From Solobacterium sp. (lineage in GTDB: Bacteria > Bacillota_I > Bacilli_A > Erysipelotrichales > Erysipelotrichaceae), in contig JAFUFO010000010.1 of assembly GCA_017469885.1 (NCBI GenBank), positions 107,627 through 171,626 on the forward strand: a DNA stretch of 64,000 nucleotides. Direction: 5' to 3'. Each line of letters begins with the position of its first letter. Positions within the stretch are counted from its first letter, which is position 1. The notes below the pieces were generated by a model that did not search any database, was not told the origin of the DNA, and was given only the letters and a program-made list of their open reading frames with translations. A program made the translations under genes and the position numbers. This document shows positions 21,546-29,292 of the stretch, piece after piece.

Positions 21546-23497
21546 GAAACAGACTGATCAAGGTCGGCGCAGCCGTGCCGTCCATGAAAGTGGGAGATGT
21601 TTCCTACAATAGCGGAGAAATCATTTCCCTGATGAATGCCGCAAAGGACTGCGGTCTGGTTGTCTTTCCGGAACTGTGCATTTCCGGCTATACCTGCGCA
21701 GACCTGTTCGATCAGGAAGCACTGATCGCCGCAAGTGAAGAAGGACTCCGGCAGATCGCAAAGGCTTCCGAAAAACGCAAGGGAACGACCTATGTGGTCG
21801 GAATTCCGGTGAAGTACGGCAACTGTCTGTACAACTGTGCGGCAATCGTCTCGGAAGGCGTCATTTCCGGTATCGTCCCGAAGACCAACATTCCGGCATA
21901 CAGCGAATTCTATGAGCTCCGCTGGTTTGCGTCCGGAAAGGATGTGATCGGAAGAACTCTGACGATTGCCGGGCAGGAAGTGCCGTTCGGCATCGACCTG
22001 CTTGCAGAAGACAGAACAAGTGCGGCAGTGCTTGGCATTGATATCTGTGAAGACCTCTGGGTTCCGGATCGTCCGAGTACCCATGCATGTCTTGCCGGCG
22101 CAAATCTGATCGCAAACCTGTCTGCCAGTGATGAAGTGATCGGAAAAGCCGATTACCGCAGAAATCTCGTTCTGCATCAGAGTGCGGACTGTTACTGCGG
22201 ATATATCTATACCAGTGCCGCAACGGATGAGTCCTCCACGGACCTGGTATTCTCCGGACATTCCATGATCGCCTCAAACGGAAAGATGCTGGCAGAGATC
22301 ATCTATCCGGAACGTCCTGCACTGAAGACAGCGGTCATTGATCTTGATGCACTGGAATATAACCGTACGCATCAGAATACATTTGCGAATGAATCCGATG
22401 ACTGGTACCGCAGGGCACAGGTGCATATCAAACCGCTCGGCGGAGCTTATGAGACAACGGTCGATACACTGGTGAAACGGCTTAAGAAGGAACAGTATAC
22501 GGTTTCCCGTATGCCGTTTGTGCCGAGTGATGACCGGGAACTTGCGGAGCGCTGTTCCAGAATCCTGCAGATCCAGGCAAATGGTCTTGCGACCCGTGTA
22601 CGGGCTACCAATATCAAGACTCTGGTAATCGGTGTTTCCGGAGGTCTCGACAGTACACTGGCACTGCTGGTGTGCAATGAAGCACGCAAACTGGTGAAGG
22701 ATATCCGCATCATCGCTTACACCATGCCCAGCAAGGGCAACACCAGCGACCGCACCTATAAAAATGCGGTGGATCTGATGAAATGCCTGAAGGCGGAAAT
22801 CCGGGAAGTGGAAATCGGCGAGCCGGTAAAGGAACATCTGATCACGCTCGGTCACGGCGGTGAGTACAAGGGAGAGGGCGATACAACGTATGAAAACGCC
22901 CAGGCAAGAATGCGGACATACATCCTGATGGATGCGTCCAACATGGAAAACGGTCTTGTTGTAGGTACCGGTGATCTCTCGGAGCTGGCACTTGGCTGGT
23001 GTACATACAACGGTGACCACATGTCAATGTATGGTGTCAACGGCTCGGTTCCCAAGACACTCGTGCAGTATATCTGCCGTGCATATGCACTGACCTGCGG
23101 AGATAAGAAGCTGAAGGATGTCCTCCTGGATATCGTCGGCACTCCGATTTCTCCGGAACTGACACCGAATAAGAAGGGTGTCATAGCACAGAAGACAGAA
23201 GACAAGATCGGAAAATATGATCTGAACGATTTCTTCCTGTACTATGTGATGCGCTGGGGCTTTGCGCCGGATAAGATCATGGTGCTGGCAATGCTGGCAT
23301 ATGATGATCTGGAAAAGGAGTTCATCCGCAATGCGGAGATCCGTTTCTATAACCGGTTCTTCCACCAGCAGTTCAAGCGCAGTTGTCTGCCGGACGGACC
23401 GAAGGTCGGTACGGTAACGCTCAGTCCGCGCGGCGACTGGCGGATGCCGAGTGATGCCAGTGTTAATCTCTGGCTTGATATTCTCAAAAAGGCATAA
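21542..23497 (+). CDS. nadE: Glutamine-dependent NAD synthetase
   Basis: Last step of NAD synthesis: amidates deamido-NAD using glutamine. Two domains: an N-terminal nitrilase-type glutaminase (residues 1-290, with FPELCISGYTC, PKTNIP and DICEDLW carrying the Glu, Lys and Cys of the catalytic triad) and a C-terminal synthetase (residues 320-640) with the ATP loop GVSGGLDSTLALL. Its 651 residues match the fused, glutamine-using form. ATGA overlap with nadD; GGAGG upstream. A terminator at 23505 closes the cluster. Confidence 0.96.
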   Translation: MRNRLIKVGAAVPSMKVGDVSYNSGEIISLMNAAKDCGLVVFPELCISGYTCADLFDQEALIAASEEGLRQIAKASEKRKGTTYVVGIPVKYGNCLYNCAAIVSEGVISGIVPKTNIPAYSEFYELRWFASGKDVIGRTLTIAGQEVPFGIDLLAEDRTSAAVLGIDICEDLWVPDRPSTHACLAGANLIANLSASDEVIGKADYRRNLVLHQSADCYCGYIYTSAATDESSTDLVFSGHSMIASNGKMLAEIIYPERPALKTAVIDLDALEYNRTHQNTFANESDDWYRRAQVHIKPLGGAYETTVDTLVKRLKKEQYTVSRMPFVPSDDRELAERCSRILQIQANGLATRVRATNIKTLVIGVSGGLDSTLALLVCNEARKLVKDIRIIAYTMPSKGNTSDRTYKNAVDLMKCLKAEIREVEIGEPVKEHLITLGHGGEYKGEGDTTYENAQARMRTYILMDASNMENGLVVGTGDLSELALGWCTYNGDHMSMYGVNGSVPKTLVQYICRAYALTCGDKKLKDVLLDIVGTPISPELTPNKKGVIAQKTEDKIGKYDLNDFFLYYVMRWGFAPDKIMVLAMLAYDDLEKEFIRNAEIRFYNRFFHQQFKRSCLPDGPKVGTVTLSPRGDWRMPSDASVNLWLDILKKA

Positions 23498-23504
23498 GCA
23501 TAGG

Positions 23505-23540
23505 GCGGCTTCTTTCGATAGCAGGGAAGCCGCTTTCTTT
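23505..23540 (+). terminator. Intrinsic terminator of the NAD cluster
   Basis: GCGGCTTC and GAAGCCGC around a 13-base loop, then TTTCTTT. Confidence 0.75.
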
Positions 23541-23541
23541 G

Positions 23542-23547
23542 TATAAT
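23542..23547 (+). promoter_or_regulatory. -10 box of the HAD gene
   Basis: TATAAT lies only 10 bases before the ATG at 23558. Expected transcription start is about 3-4 bases before the start codon, and no Shine-Dalgarno is present, implying a nearly leaderless mRNA. No good -35 is seen. Confidence 0.5.
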
Positions 23548-23557
23548 AAATGGCGCT

Positions 23558-24187
23558 ATGAAAACGATTATCTGGGATTATAACGGCACGATTATAGACG
23601 ATATGGAACTGTGCCTGAATGTTGAGCGGTTCATGCTGCGGGAACGGGGCATGTTCTCGGAATATACGATGGATGACTATCGGGATCTATTCTGCTTCCC
23701 GGTCATCGATTACTATAAGAAACTCGGATATACTTTTGAGCGGGAATCATACGAAGAAGTTTCTGTCGAGTTTAACCGTCTTTATGATATGGGATTTGAT
23801 AAATGCGGCCTTGTGGACGGGGTCCTGGATAAGATCCGGGAATCCTGTGAGAAGGGATATCGAAATGTGATTCTTTCCGCATGCCGCCATGACAAACTGG
23901 ATTATCAGACAAAGGCACTTGATGTCGCAAAGTATTTTGAAGAGATCATGGGAATCGACAATGATCTTGCGGGTTCCAAGATCCAGATGGCGAAACGATG
24001 GATGGCATCGTCCGGCATCAATCCGGATGACTGCGTGTTTATCGGTGACAGTATCCATGACATGGAAACCAGCCTTGCAATCGGTGTGAAGAAATATACG
24101 CTTGTGGCATGCGGACATCAGAGTTATCGCGTTCTGCGGGAGGCAACGGAACATGTCGTTCATACGATGAATGAGGTGACATTTTGA
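23558..24187 (+). CDS. HAD-superfamily phosphatase
   Basis: A 209-residue HAD-like hydrolase. Motif I is WDYNGTIIDD near residue 7; canonical HAD motif I is DxDxT, and here the second Asp is Asn (DYNGT), a variant found in some phosphatases. A cap domain lies between residues 18 and 85, motif II is the ILSACRHDKL region, and motif IV is FIGDSIHDMETS. The family removes phosphate from small metabolites; the substrate cannot be told. It overlaps the next gene by four bases. Confidence 0.85.
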   Translation: MKTIIWDYNGTIIDDMELCLNVERFMLRERGMFSEYTMDDYRDLFCFPVIDYYKKLGYTFERESYEEVSVEFNRLYDMGFDKCGLVDGVLDKIRESCEKGYRNVILSACRHDKLDYQTKALDVAKYFEEIMGIDNDLAGSKIQMAKRWMASSGINPDDCVFIGDSIHDMETSLAIGVKKYTLVACGHQSYRVLREATEHVVHTMNEVTF

Positions 24188-25311
24188 AATGCCCGTATTC
24201 CAGACAGTGCGGCGGATGCAAGTGGATTGAAACCTCCTATCCCGAAACACTGCATAAAAAACGGAAACAGATCATGACTCTGTTTCCGAATCAGACTGTG
24301 GATATGGTCCTCGGTATGGAGGACCCGTTTCATTATCGCCATAAGATCTACGCGTCGTTTCGCAGACGCAGGGACGGTCATCTGACTGCCGGACTGTATC
24401 AGGAAGGCACCCATCGGATCATCGCAACGGATGAATGTCTGATTCAGAATGAGACAGCGAATGCAATCATCCGGGACTTTACGCAGATTGCGGATGACAT
24501 GAAGCTTACCGCATATCATGAGGATACGGGAACCGGGATCCTGCGGCACCTGTATCTTCGCGTTTCAAAAACAGAAGGCAGCGTTCTGCTGGTCATTGTG
24601 ATCGGTCAGAAGGTGCTTCCCGGCTCAAAGAAACTGGTCAGCCGGCTTCTTGCACTGCATCCGGAAATTGATTCCGTCATCATCAACCAGAACCGAAGAC
24701 ATACTTCCATGGTTCTTGGTGACCGGGAAACGATCATCTACGGTCCGGGATACATCTTTGATTCGATTGGAGGAATCCGATTCCGGATATCTTCGAAATC
24801 CTTTTTCCAAATAAATCCGACGCAGACCGAACGGCTGTATCAGACTGCGTTAGACCTGGCGGACATTCATGAAACAGATACGGTACTGGATCTCTGCTGC
24901 GGAATCGGAACGATCACGCTGCTTGCCGCAGAACAGGCGGCACATGCAACCGGAATCGAGGTGGTTCCGCAGGCGATCAGGGACGCAAAGGGCAATGCGT
25001 CACATAACCGGATTAAAAATGTCACGTTCATCTGTTCGGACATCGAAACCTACCTGAAGGATCATCCGGTAACGGAGTCCGTTGTCATCGCAGATCCCCC
25101 AAGATCCGGACTCGGGTCGGCGGCGTCACATGCGATTGGAAAGAGCGGCACAGCCAGAATGGTATATGTATCCTGTAATCCTGTGACACAGAAGGAGGAT
25201 ATTGATATTCTTCGGCAATATGGGTTTGCTATTCAGAGAATTGTGCCGGTTGATATGTTCTGTTTTACGGAGCATGTTGAAAACATCATCCTCTTAACGA
25301 GAAAGAAATAA
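24184..25311 (+). CDS. 23S rRNA (uracil-5-)-methyltransferase, RlmD/RumA type
   Basis: A 375-residue SAM-dependent RNA m5U methyltransferase. CPYSRQCGGCKW at the N-terminus is the Cys cluster that binds a 4Fe-4S centre in RumA-type enzymes. KSFFQINP, LDLCCGIGTITLLAA (SAM loop), ADPPRSG and the catalytic VSCNP follow. The usual N-terminal TRAM domain is missing, so the protein starts directly at the Fe-S segment. The start is TTG at 24184, four bases after GAGGTGA and inside the stop of the HAD gene. It may modify 23S rRNA U747/U1939; the exact target cannot be decided from sequence. Confidence 0.88.
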   Translation: MKCPYSRQCGGCKWIETSYPETLHKKRKQIMTLFPNQTVDMVLGMEDPFHYRHKIYASFRRRRDGHLTAGLYQEGTHRIIATDECLIQNETANAIIRDFTQIADDMKLTAYHEDTGTGILRHLYLRVSKTEGSVLLVIVIGQKVLPGSKKLVSRLLALHPEIDSVIINQNRRHTSMVLGDRETIIYGPGYIFDSIGGIRFRISSKSFFQINPTQTERLYQTALDLADIHETDTVLDLCCGIGTITLLAAEQAAHATGIEVVPQAIRDAKGNASHNRIKNVTFICSDIETYLKDHPVTESVVIADPPRSGLGSAASHAIGKSGTARMVYVSCNPVTQKEDIDILRQYGFAIQRIVPVDMFCFTEHVENIILLTRKK

Positions 25312-25352
25312 TACAGGCGCATCTGTCTGTTGTTATGCTGAGGAATTCTTTT

Positions 25353-26303
25353 ATGATCAGATTTTTGAAAACACATACCCTGCTGATTGCAGTAATCAGT
25401 GTGATGGTTGCTTCCGGATGCGGCAATAGTTCTGTGACCGCCGCAGACAGCACGGAAGACGCTGGTTCTTCTTCAATTAAGGAAAACGCCAGCGTAAGCT
25501 ATCTTGGTCCGGCGGGGACATATACGGAAGAAGCTGCGCAGTTCTTCTTTCCGGATGCCGGAGAACTTCTTCCGGAAAGCACTGTACCGGAGGCAATTGC
25601 CGATGTTGTGTCCGGGAAAGCGGACTATGCGGTAATTCCACAGGAAAATACGCTTGGCGGAACCGTTGTAAACTATGCGGATGCACTGATTGCCGCGGAA
25701 AATATTTATGTGGTCGGAGAAGTGGTTCTGCCGATCAGCCAGACGCTGATGGGACTGCCTGGCACCGAACTCAGTGAGATCAGGACAATCTGTTCGCATG
25801 CGCAGGGCATCGCTCAGACAGAGAAATGGCGAAGCGAAAATCTTCCTGATGCAGAAGTAAAGGAGATGGCAAGTACCGCGGCAGCTGCATCTTATGTTGC
25901 GGAAACCGGAGACAAGACGATTGCGGCAGTTGCGGCACCGGGTGCTGCGCCGCTGTACGGATTATCTGTTCTGGCGGAGAATGTTCAGATTACAGATACA
26001 AACAAAACGCGTTTCTATGTACTGTCTGCGTCAGAACTTGAAGGAACAAAATTAACGCATGCAGTGTTCGTTGCCTCCTGTGAGGCAAACAGAATTGACG
26101 ATATCGTGGTCACGATTCACAATGCAGGACTTGAACTTGTGACGATTCATGACCGCCCTGAGGGCAGCAACCTCGGTGTATACAATTACATCATTGAGAC
26201 AGAATGCCCGGATGGGATTTCAGAGAAGCAGCTCAAGGAAGTTCTCTCCTTTTCCGAGGTGAGGTTTTTCGGATGCTTTGACGCAATGGAAAAAGCACAT
26301 TGA
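25353..26303 (+). CDS. Lipoprotein with prephenate dehydratase and ACT domains
   Basis: A 316-residue PheA-type prephenate dehydratase with a lipoprotein signal peptide. ATG 25353 is favoured over 25335 because GAGGA is 8 bases upstream. The signal is a basic start, a hydrophobic core LLIAVISVMV and lipobox ASGC (Cys 23), followed by a Ser/Asp-rich linker. VSYLGPAGTYTEEAA at about residue 47 opens the PDT domain; PQENTLGGTV, the region around CSHAQGIAQTEKW and the catalytic TRF (NKTRFYVL) are kept. An ACT domain follows (LELVTIHDRPEGSNLGVYNY). Normally this enzyme is cytoplasmic and feeds phenylalanine synthesis; here it should face outside. Its role could instead be ligand sensing through the ACT domain. 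Confidence 0.85.
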   Translation: MIRFLKTHTLLIAVISVMVASGCGNSSVTAADSTEDAGSSSIKENASVSYLGPAGTYTEEAAQFFFPDAGELLPESTVPEAIADVVSGKADYAVIPQENTLGGTVVNYADALIAAENIYVVGEVVLPISQTLMGLPGTELSEIRTICSHAQGIAQTEKWRSENLPDAEVKEMASTAAAASYVAETGDKTIAAVAAPGAAPLYGLSVLAENVQITDTNKTRFYVLSASELEGTKLTHAVFVASCEANRIDDIVVTIHNAGLELVTIHDRPEGSNLGVYNYIIETECPDGISEKQLKEVLSFSEVRFFGCFDAMEKAH

Positions 26304-26316
26304 TGGGGCAGACGGC

Positions 26317-26634
26317 ATGATTATCGGATTTCTGCTGTGGAGTGCCTGTACGCTGCTCTTTCTTGGATTTGCGGTATACGCCCGCAGATCACAACAGGCT
26401 GTAGGATTCTGGGCAAATGTGAAGGCACCTGAAGTTTCAGACATAAAACAATACAACCGGGCAGTATCCAATCTTTGGCTGATCGGTGCTTTCGTGTTCG
26501 AACTTCTTGGACTTCCGCTTCTGTTTGCACGGCAGAACAGTCCGGTGTTCATTATCAGTATTCTGGGAACAGTCATGCTTGTTCTTGGAATGATGATCCG
26601 ATACAGTTTTATAGAAGGCAGATATCGAAAATAA
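26317..26634 (+). CDS. Small membrane protein, DUF3784-like
   Basis: A 105-residue protein with three hydrophobic segments (residues 2-20, 55-72 and 76-95) and the motif ARRSQQAVGFWANVKAPEVSDIKQYNRAVSNLW between the first two, resembling small membrane proteins of the DUF3784 group. ATG 26317 is used because it begins the first membrane segment; the ribosome site is weak (GGGGC). It starts 13 bases after the prephenate dehydratase-like gene and may share its transcript. Function unknown. Confidence 0.6.
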   Translation: MIIGFLLWSACTLLFLGFAVYARRSQQAVGFWANVKAPEVSDIKQYNRAVSNLWLIGAFVFELLGLPLLFARQNSPVFIISILGTVMLVLGMMIRYSFIEGRYRK

Positions 26635-26649
26635 ACCGGAGGTATGAAA

Positions 26650-27120
26650 ATGGCAGAAGAACGCATCAATCAGGACCTGAATCTCATGGTTCCGGAAGGA
26701 TACCGTGTAATGAGTGCAGAAGAAATGCAGGCGATGTTTCTGGATGATAATCCCAACCGGTGGGCAATGCGGAATGAAGCGATGCATCATACGGTTGCGG
26801 TATTCTATCACAAGTCCAATCCATTTCTTTCAATGCTGGCAGATGCGAAATCTGTTGCGGAAAGCACACAGCTGAAGCTGGCGGAAGGGCTTCTTTCCCA
26901 TCAGTACCAGAAAGGGGAATCGTTTCCGTTAGCGATGTGCGGGCAGAAAGCTTACGGGTTTACCTATCGTTATATCAATCATGAAGTTCCAACCGATGGA
27001 ACGGTAATTGTATTCAAACACGGGAACATCTGTTATACGGTCTACGGATACTCCGCCGCGGAGTATACTGAAACAAACCGTCCGATGTTTGAAACGATCT
27101 GTAAATCCATGCATTTCTGA
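26650..27120 (+). CDS. Hypothetical protein
   Basis: A 156-residue soluble protein without a signal peptide. ATG 26650 is preferred over 26644 because GGAGG (26638-26642) is then seven bases away. The sequence NLMVPEGYRVMSAEEMQAMFLDDNPNRWAMRN and a beta-rich second half (YGFTYRYI, VIVFKHGNICYTVYGYS) suggest a compact alpha/beta fold; I do not recognise a family. It lies 15 bases after the small membrane protein and is probably co-transcribed. Confidence 0.65.
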   Translation: MAEERINQDLNLMVPEGYRVMSAEEMQAMFLDDNPNRWAMRNEAMHHTVAVFYHKSNPFLSMLADAKSVAESTQLKLAEGLLSHQYQKGESFPLAMCGQKAYGFTYRYINHEVPTDGTVIVFKHGNICYTVYGYSAAEYTETNRPMFETICKSMHF

Positions 27121-27130
27121 GAGAGTCGTT

Positions 27131-27189
27131 TTGAGTTTTAGAATACACTGCGCTATCATAGCGTTTGCGGCAGGAACTGTTATTCCTGC
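27131..27189 (+). promoter_or_regulatory. Promoter and leader hairpin of the PAP2 gene
   Basis: TTGAGT (27131-27136), 17 bases, TATCAT (27154-27159). The leader has a hairpin GCAGGAA-ctgtta-TTCCTGC (27170-27189) ending four bases before GGAG, so it could affect initiation. Confidence 0.45.
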
Positions 27190-27207
27190 GGATGGAGAGT
27201 ACGGATT

Positions 27208-27897
27208 ATGAAAATTGATCGCAGATTTATGACCGCGTTCTATACGCTCGTTCTGTTTATTGTATGGACGGTTCTTGTGAAAGTGGTGGATACCGCTGCC
27301 ATTGGACCAATGGATACGGTCGTTGGGTTTTCTTCGATAAACGGGGCAGTACATAATGCCCTTGGCACAAGTGATCTCTGGTACCGCGCATCTCAGATTC
27401 TCGGTTACATTGCAATTCTGCTCTGCGGCGTATTTGCGGTGATTGGACTGGTACAGCTGATACAGCGAAAGAGTCTTGCCAAAGTCGATAAAAAACTGAT
27501 CGCGGCAGGGGTGATCTATATCTGTGTCATTATCGCTTATGCTCTGTTCGATAAGATTGCAGTAAACTATCGTCCGGTGATCATGCCGGATGAAACAGTT
27601 CCGGAAGCTTCGTATCCTTCCACGCATGCGATGCTTGGCTGTGTCAGCTATGGCGTTGCCGCAATTCTTCTGCCGGAGTATCTGAAAAACAGATCTCTGG
27701 GAACGGTTGTCCGCCCGTTATGCTGGATGCTTGCCGGGCTTACTGTTCTGTTCCGGCTGCTTTCCGGAGTACACTGGTTCACAGATATTATCGGCGGAGT
27801 GATAATCTCTGCATTCTTCCTGACGCTGTTCTATGCGGCGTGCCGGAAAATTGATTACATGGAACGGAAAAAAAGAGCACAATCTGAAATACGATAG
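27208..27897 (+). CDS. PAP2-family membrane phosphatase
   Basis: A 229-residue membrane protein with about five hydrophobic helices. The three PAP2 motifs are present: KIAVNYRP near residue 117, YPSTHAMLG (canonical PSGH) near 134, and RLLSGVHWFTDIIGG (SRxxxxxHxxxD) near 178. The two His and the Arg form the phosphatase site, which would sit at the outer membrane face. Likely substrates are lipid phosphates such as undecaprenyl pyrophosphate or phosphatidate; not decided. It lies between a promoter and a strong terminator, so is monocistronic. Confidence 0.85.
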   Translation: MKIDRRFMTAFYTLVLFIVWTVLVKVVDTAAIGPMDTVVGFSSINGAVHNALGTSDLWYRASQILGYIAILLCGVFAVIGLVQLIQRKSLAKVDKKLIAAGVIYICVIIAYALFDKIAVNYRPVIMPDETVPEASYPSTHAMLGCVSYGVAAILLPEYLKNRSLGTVVRPLCWMLAGLTVLFRLLSGVHWFTDIIGGVIISAFFLTLFYAACRKIDYMERKKRAQSEIR

Positions 27898-27926
27898 TTT
27901 CCGTGACAGATCATAAGAAATATCAG

Positions 27927-27960
27927 ACATTCTGAATACATGCGTTCAGAATGTTTTTTT
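27927..27960 (+). terminator. Intrinsic terminator of the PAP2 gene
   Basis: ACATTCTGAA, loop TACATGCG, TTCAGAATGT, then a T run: a perfect 10-bp stem. Confidence 0.9.
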
Positions 27961-28004
27961 GCTTGGATATGCACTGTTAACGATATATGAAGCGAGGAAG
28001 AACC

Positions 28005-28130
28005 ATGCGAAAGAGCATATCCGCATCTGCGGGCAGAAACGTATGCTCTTTCCTCAGACAATGGAAGTACGGAAAAAATAACGATTCTCCTATGCTGGCT
28101 CTTGATGAAAAGGGTTACTTTGTACTTTAA
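28005..28130 (+). CDS. Candidate 41-residue small protein upstream of the second pfk
   Basis: ATG at 28005 preceded by GAGGA at six bases opens a 41-codon frame ending TAA at 28130: begins MRKSISASAGRNVCSFLRQW and ends DEKGYFVL. It lies between the PAP2 terminator and the second pfk, 37 bases before that gene. A 10-bp hairpin (AAAGAGCATA ... TATGCTCTTT) falls inside codons 2-16, so this could be a translated leader or not coding at all. No homologue recognised. Confidence 0.35.
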   Translation: MRKSISASAGRNVCSFLRQWKYGKNNDSPMLALDEKGYFVL

Positions 28131-28167
28131 TAATTATTAGATATATCCATTCCAGGAGGAAAATAAT

Positions 28168-29244
28168 ATGTTGCGAATCGGTATGCTTACGAGCGGCGGC
28201 GACTGCCAGGCTCTCAACGCGGCAATGCGCGGTGTTTTCAAAACGGTCACAAAGAATTCACGGGAACCGGTTGAATTCTATGGCTTTGAAGATGGTTATA
28301 AAGGACTGATCTACGGCAAGTTCAGAATTCTTACAGAATCTGATTTTTCCAATATTCTCACGGTCGGCGGAACAATTCTTGGTACATCCCGCTGCCCGTT
28401 CAAGACGATCCGGGAACCGGACGAAAAAGGTCTTGATAAGGTCGAAGCAATGAAGCAGACCTACTATAAACTTCAGCTGAACTGTCTGGTTATGCTGGGA
28501 GGAAACGGCTCTCATAAGACTGCGAATCTTCTGAGTGAAGAAGGACTGAACGTCGTAACGCTTCCTAAGACCATTGACAATGACCTTTGGGGAACCGATA
28601 TGACCTTTGGTTTCCAGTCTGCAGTTGATATCGCGACCCGTGCGATTGATGAGATTCATACGACAGCATCTTCTCACGGACGTGTATTTATCGTTGAGGT
28701 CATGGGACACAAAGTAGGCTGGCTGCCGCTGAATGCAGGCCTTGCGGGCGGAGCGGATATCATTCTTCTGCCGGAGATCCCGTATGATCTGAAGAAGGTC
28801 ATTGATGTGATAGAACAGCGAGATAAGGAAGGCCACCGCTTTACCATTATTGCGGTTGCGGAAGGCGCAATTTCCAAGGAAGACGCAAAACTTCCGAAGA
28901 AGGAATATAAGAAGAAGCTCGCGAATTACAAGTATCCGTCTGTTTCCTATGAGCTCGCAGACAATATCGCAAAGAAGACCGGACGTGAAGTGCGTGTAAC
29001 CGTACCGGGCCATGTACAGCGCGGCGGTGCACCGGTTGCCTATGACCGCGTATTCGCAAGCCGTCTTGGCGCGGAAGCAGGCAATCTGATTCTCAAGGGT
29101 GAGTACGGCTTCATGGTTGGATACAAAAACCGTGAGATGGTCAAGGTTCCGCTGGCAGAAGTTGCCGGAAAACTGAAGACCGTTGATCCGAAAGCGCGCA
29201 TTATCAAGGAAGCCAAGCTGATGGGTGTCAGCTTCGGAGACTAA
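28168..29244 (+). CDS. Second phosphofructokinase, variant active site
   Basis: A 358-residue member of the phosphofructokinase superfamily, distinct from PfkA at 393. GMLTSGGDCQALNAAMRG opens the fold. The phosphate-donor motif is GGNGS (Asn where PfkA has the Mg-binding Asp) and the next motif is PKTIDND (Lys). In characterised enzymes Gly/Gly at the two diagnostic positions means ATP and Asp/Lys means pyrophosphate; this protein shows Gly with Lys, a mixed type. GHVQRGGAPVAYDR is kept. It may use ATP, pyrophosphate or a different sugar phosphate. AGGAGG precedes the ATG. It is followed 48 bases later by an alcohol dehydrogenase. Confidence 0.9.
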   Translation: MLRIGMLTSGGDCQALNAAMRGVFKTVTKNSREPVEFYGFEDGYKGLIYGKFRILTESDFSNILTVGGTILGTSRCPFKTIREPDEKGLDKVEAMKQTYYKLQLNCLVMLGGNGSHKTANLLSEEGLNVVTLPKTIDNDLWGTDMTFGFQSAVDIATRAIDEIHTTASSHGRVFIVEVMGHKVGWLPLNAGLAGGADIILLPEIPYDLKKVIDVIEQRDKEGHRFTIIAVAEGAISKEDAKLPKKEYKKKLANYKYPSVSYELADNIAKKTGREVRVTVPGHVQRGGAPVAYDRVFASRLGAEAGNLILKGEYGFMVGYKNREMVKVPLAEVAGKLKTVDPKARIIKEAKLMGVSFGD

Positions 29245-29292
29245 TTGTTGCTGAGTAAAATAATCAGTCAGAAATAACAGGAGGTGAAGTGT

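Noticed and set aside
27161..27207. Leader hairpin before the PAP2 gene as a riboswitch
   Set aside because: Only one 7-bp stem, too small for a known aptamer; listed as part of the promoter region.
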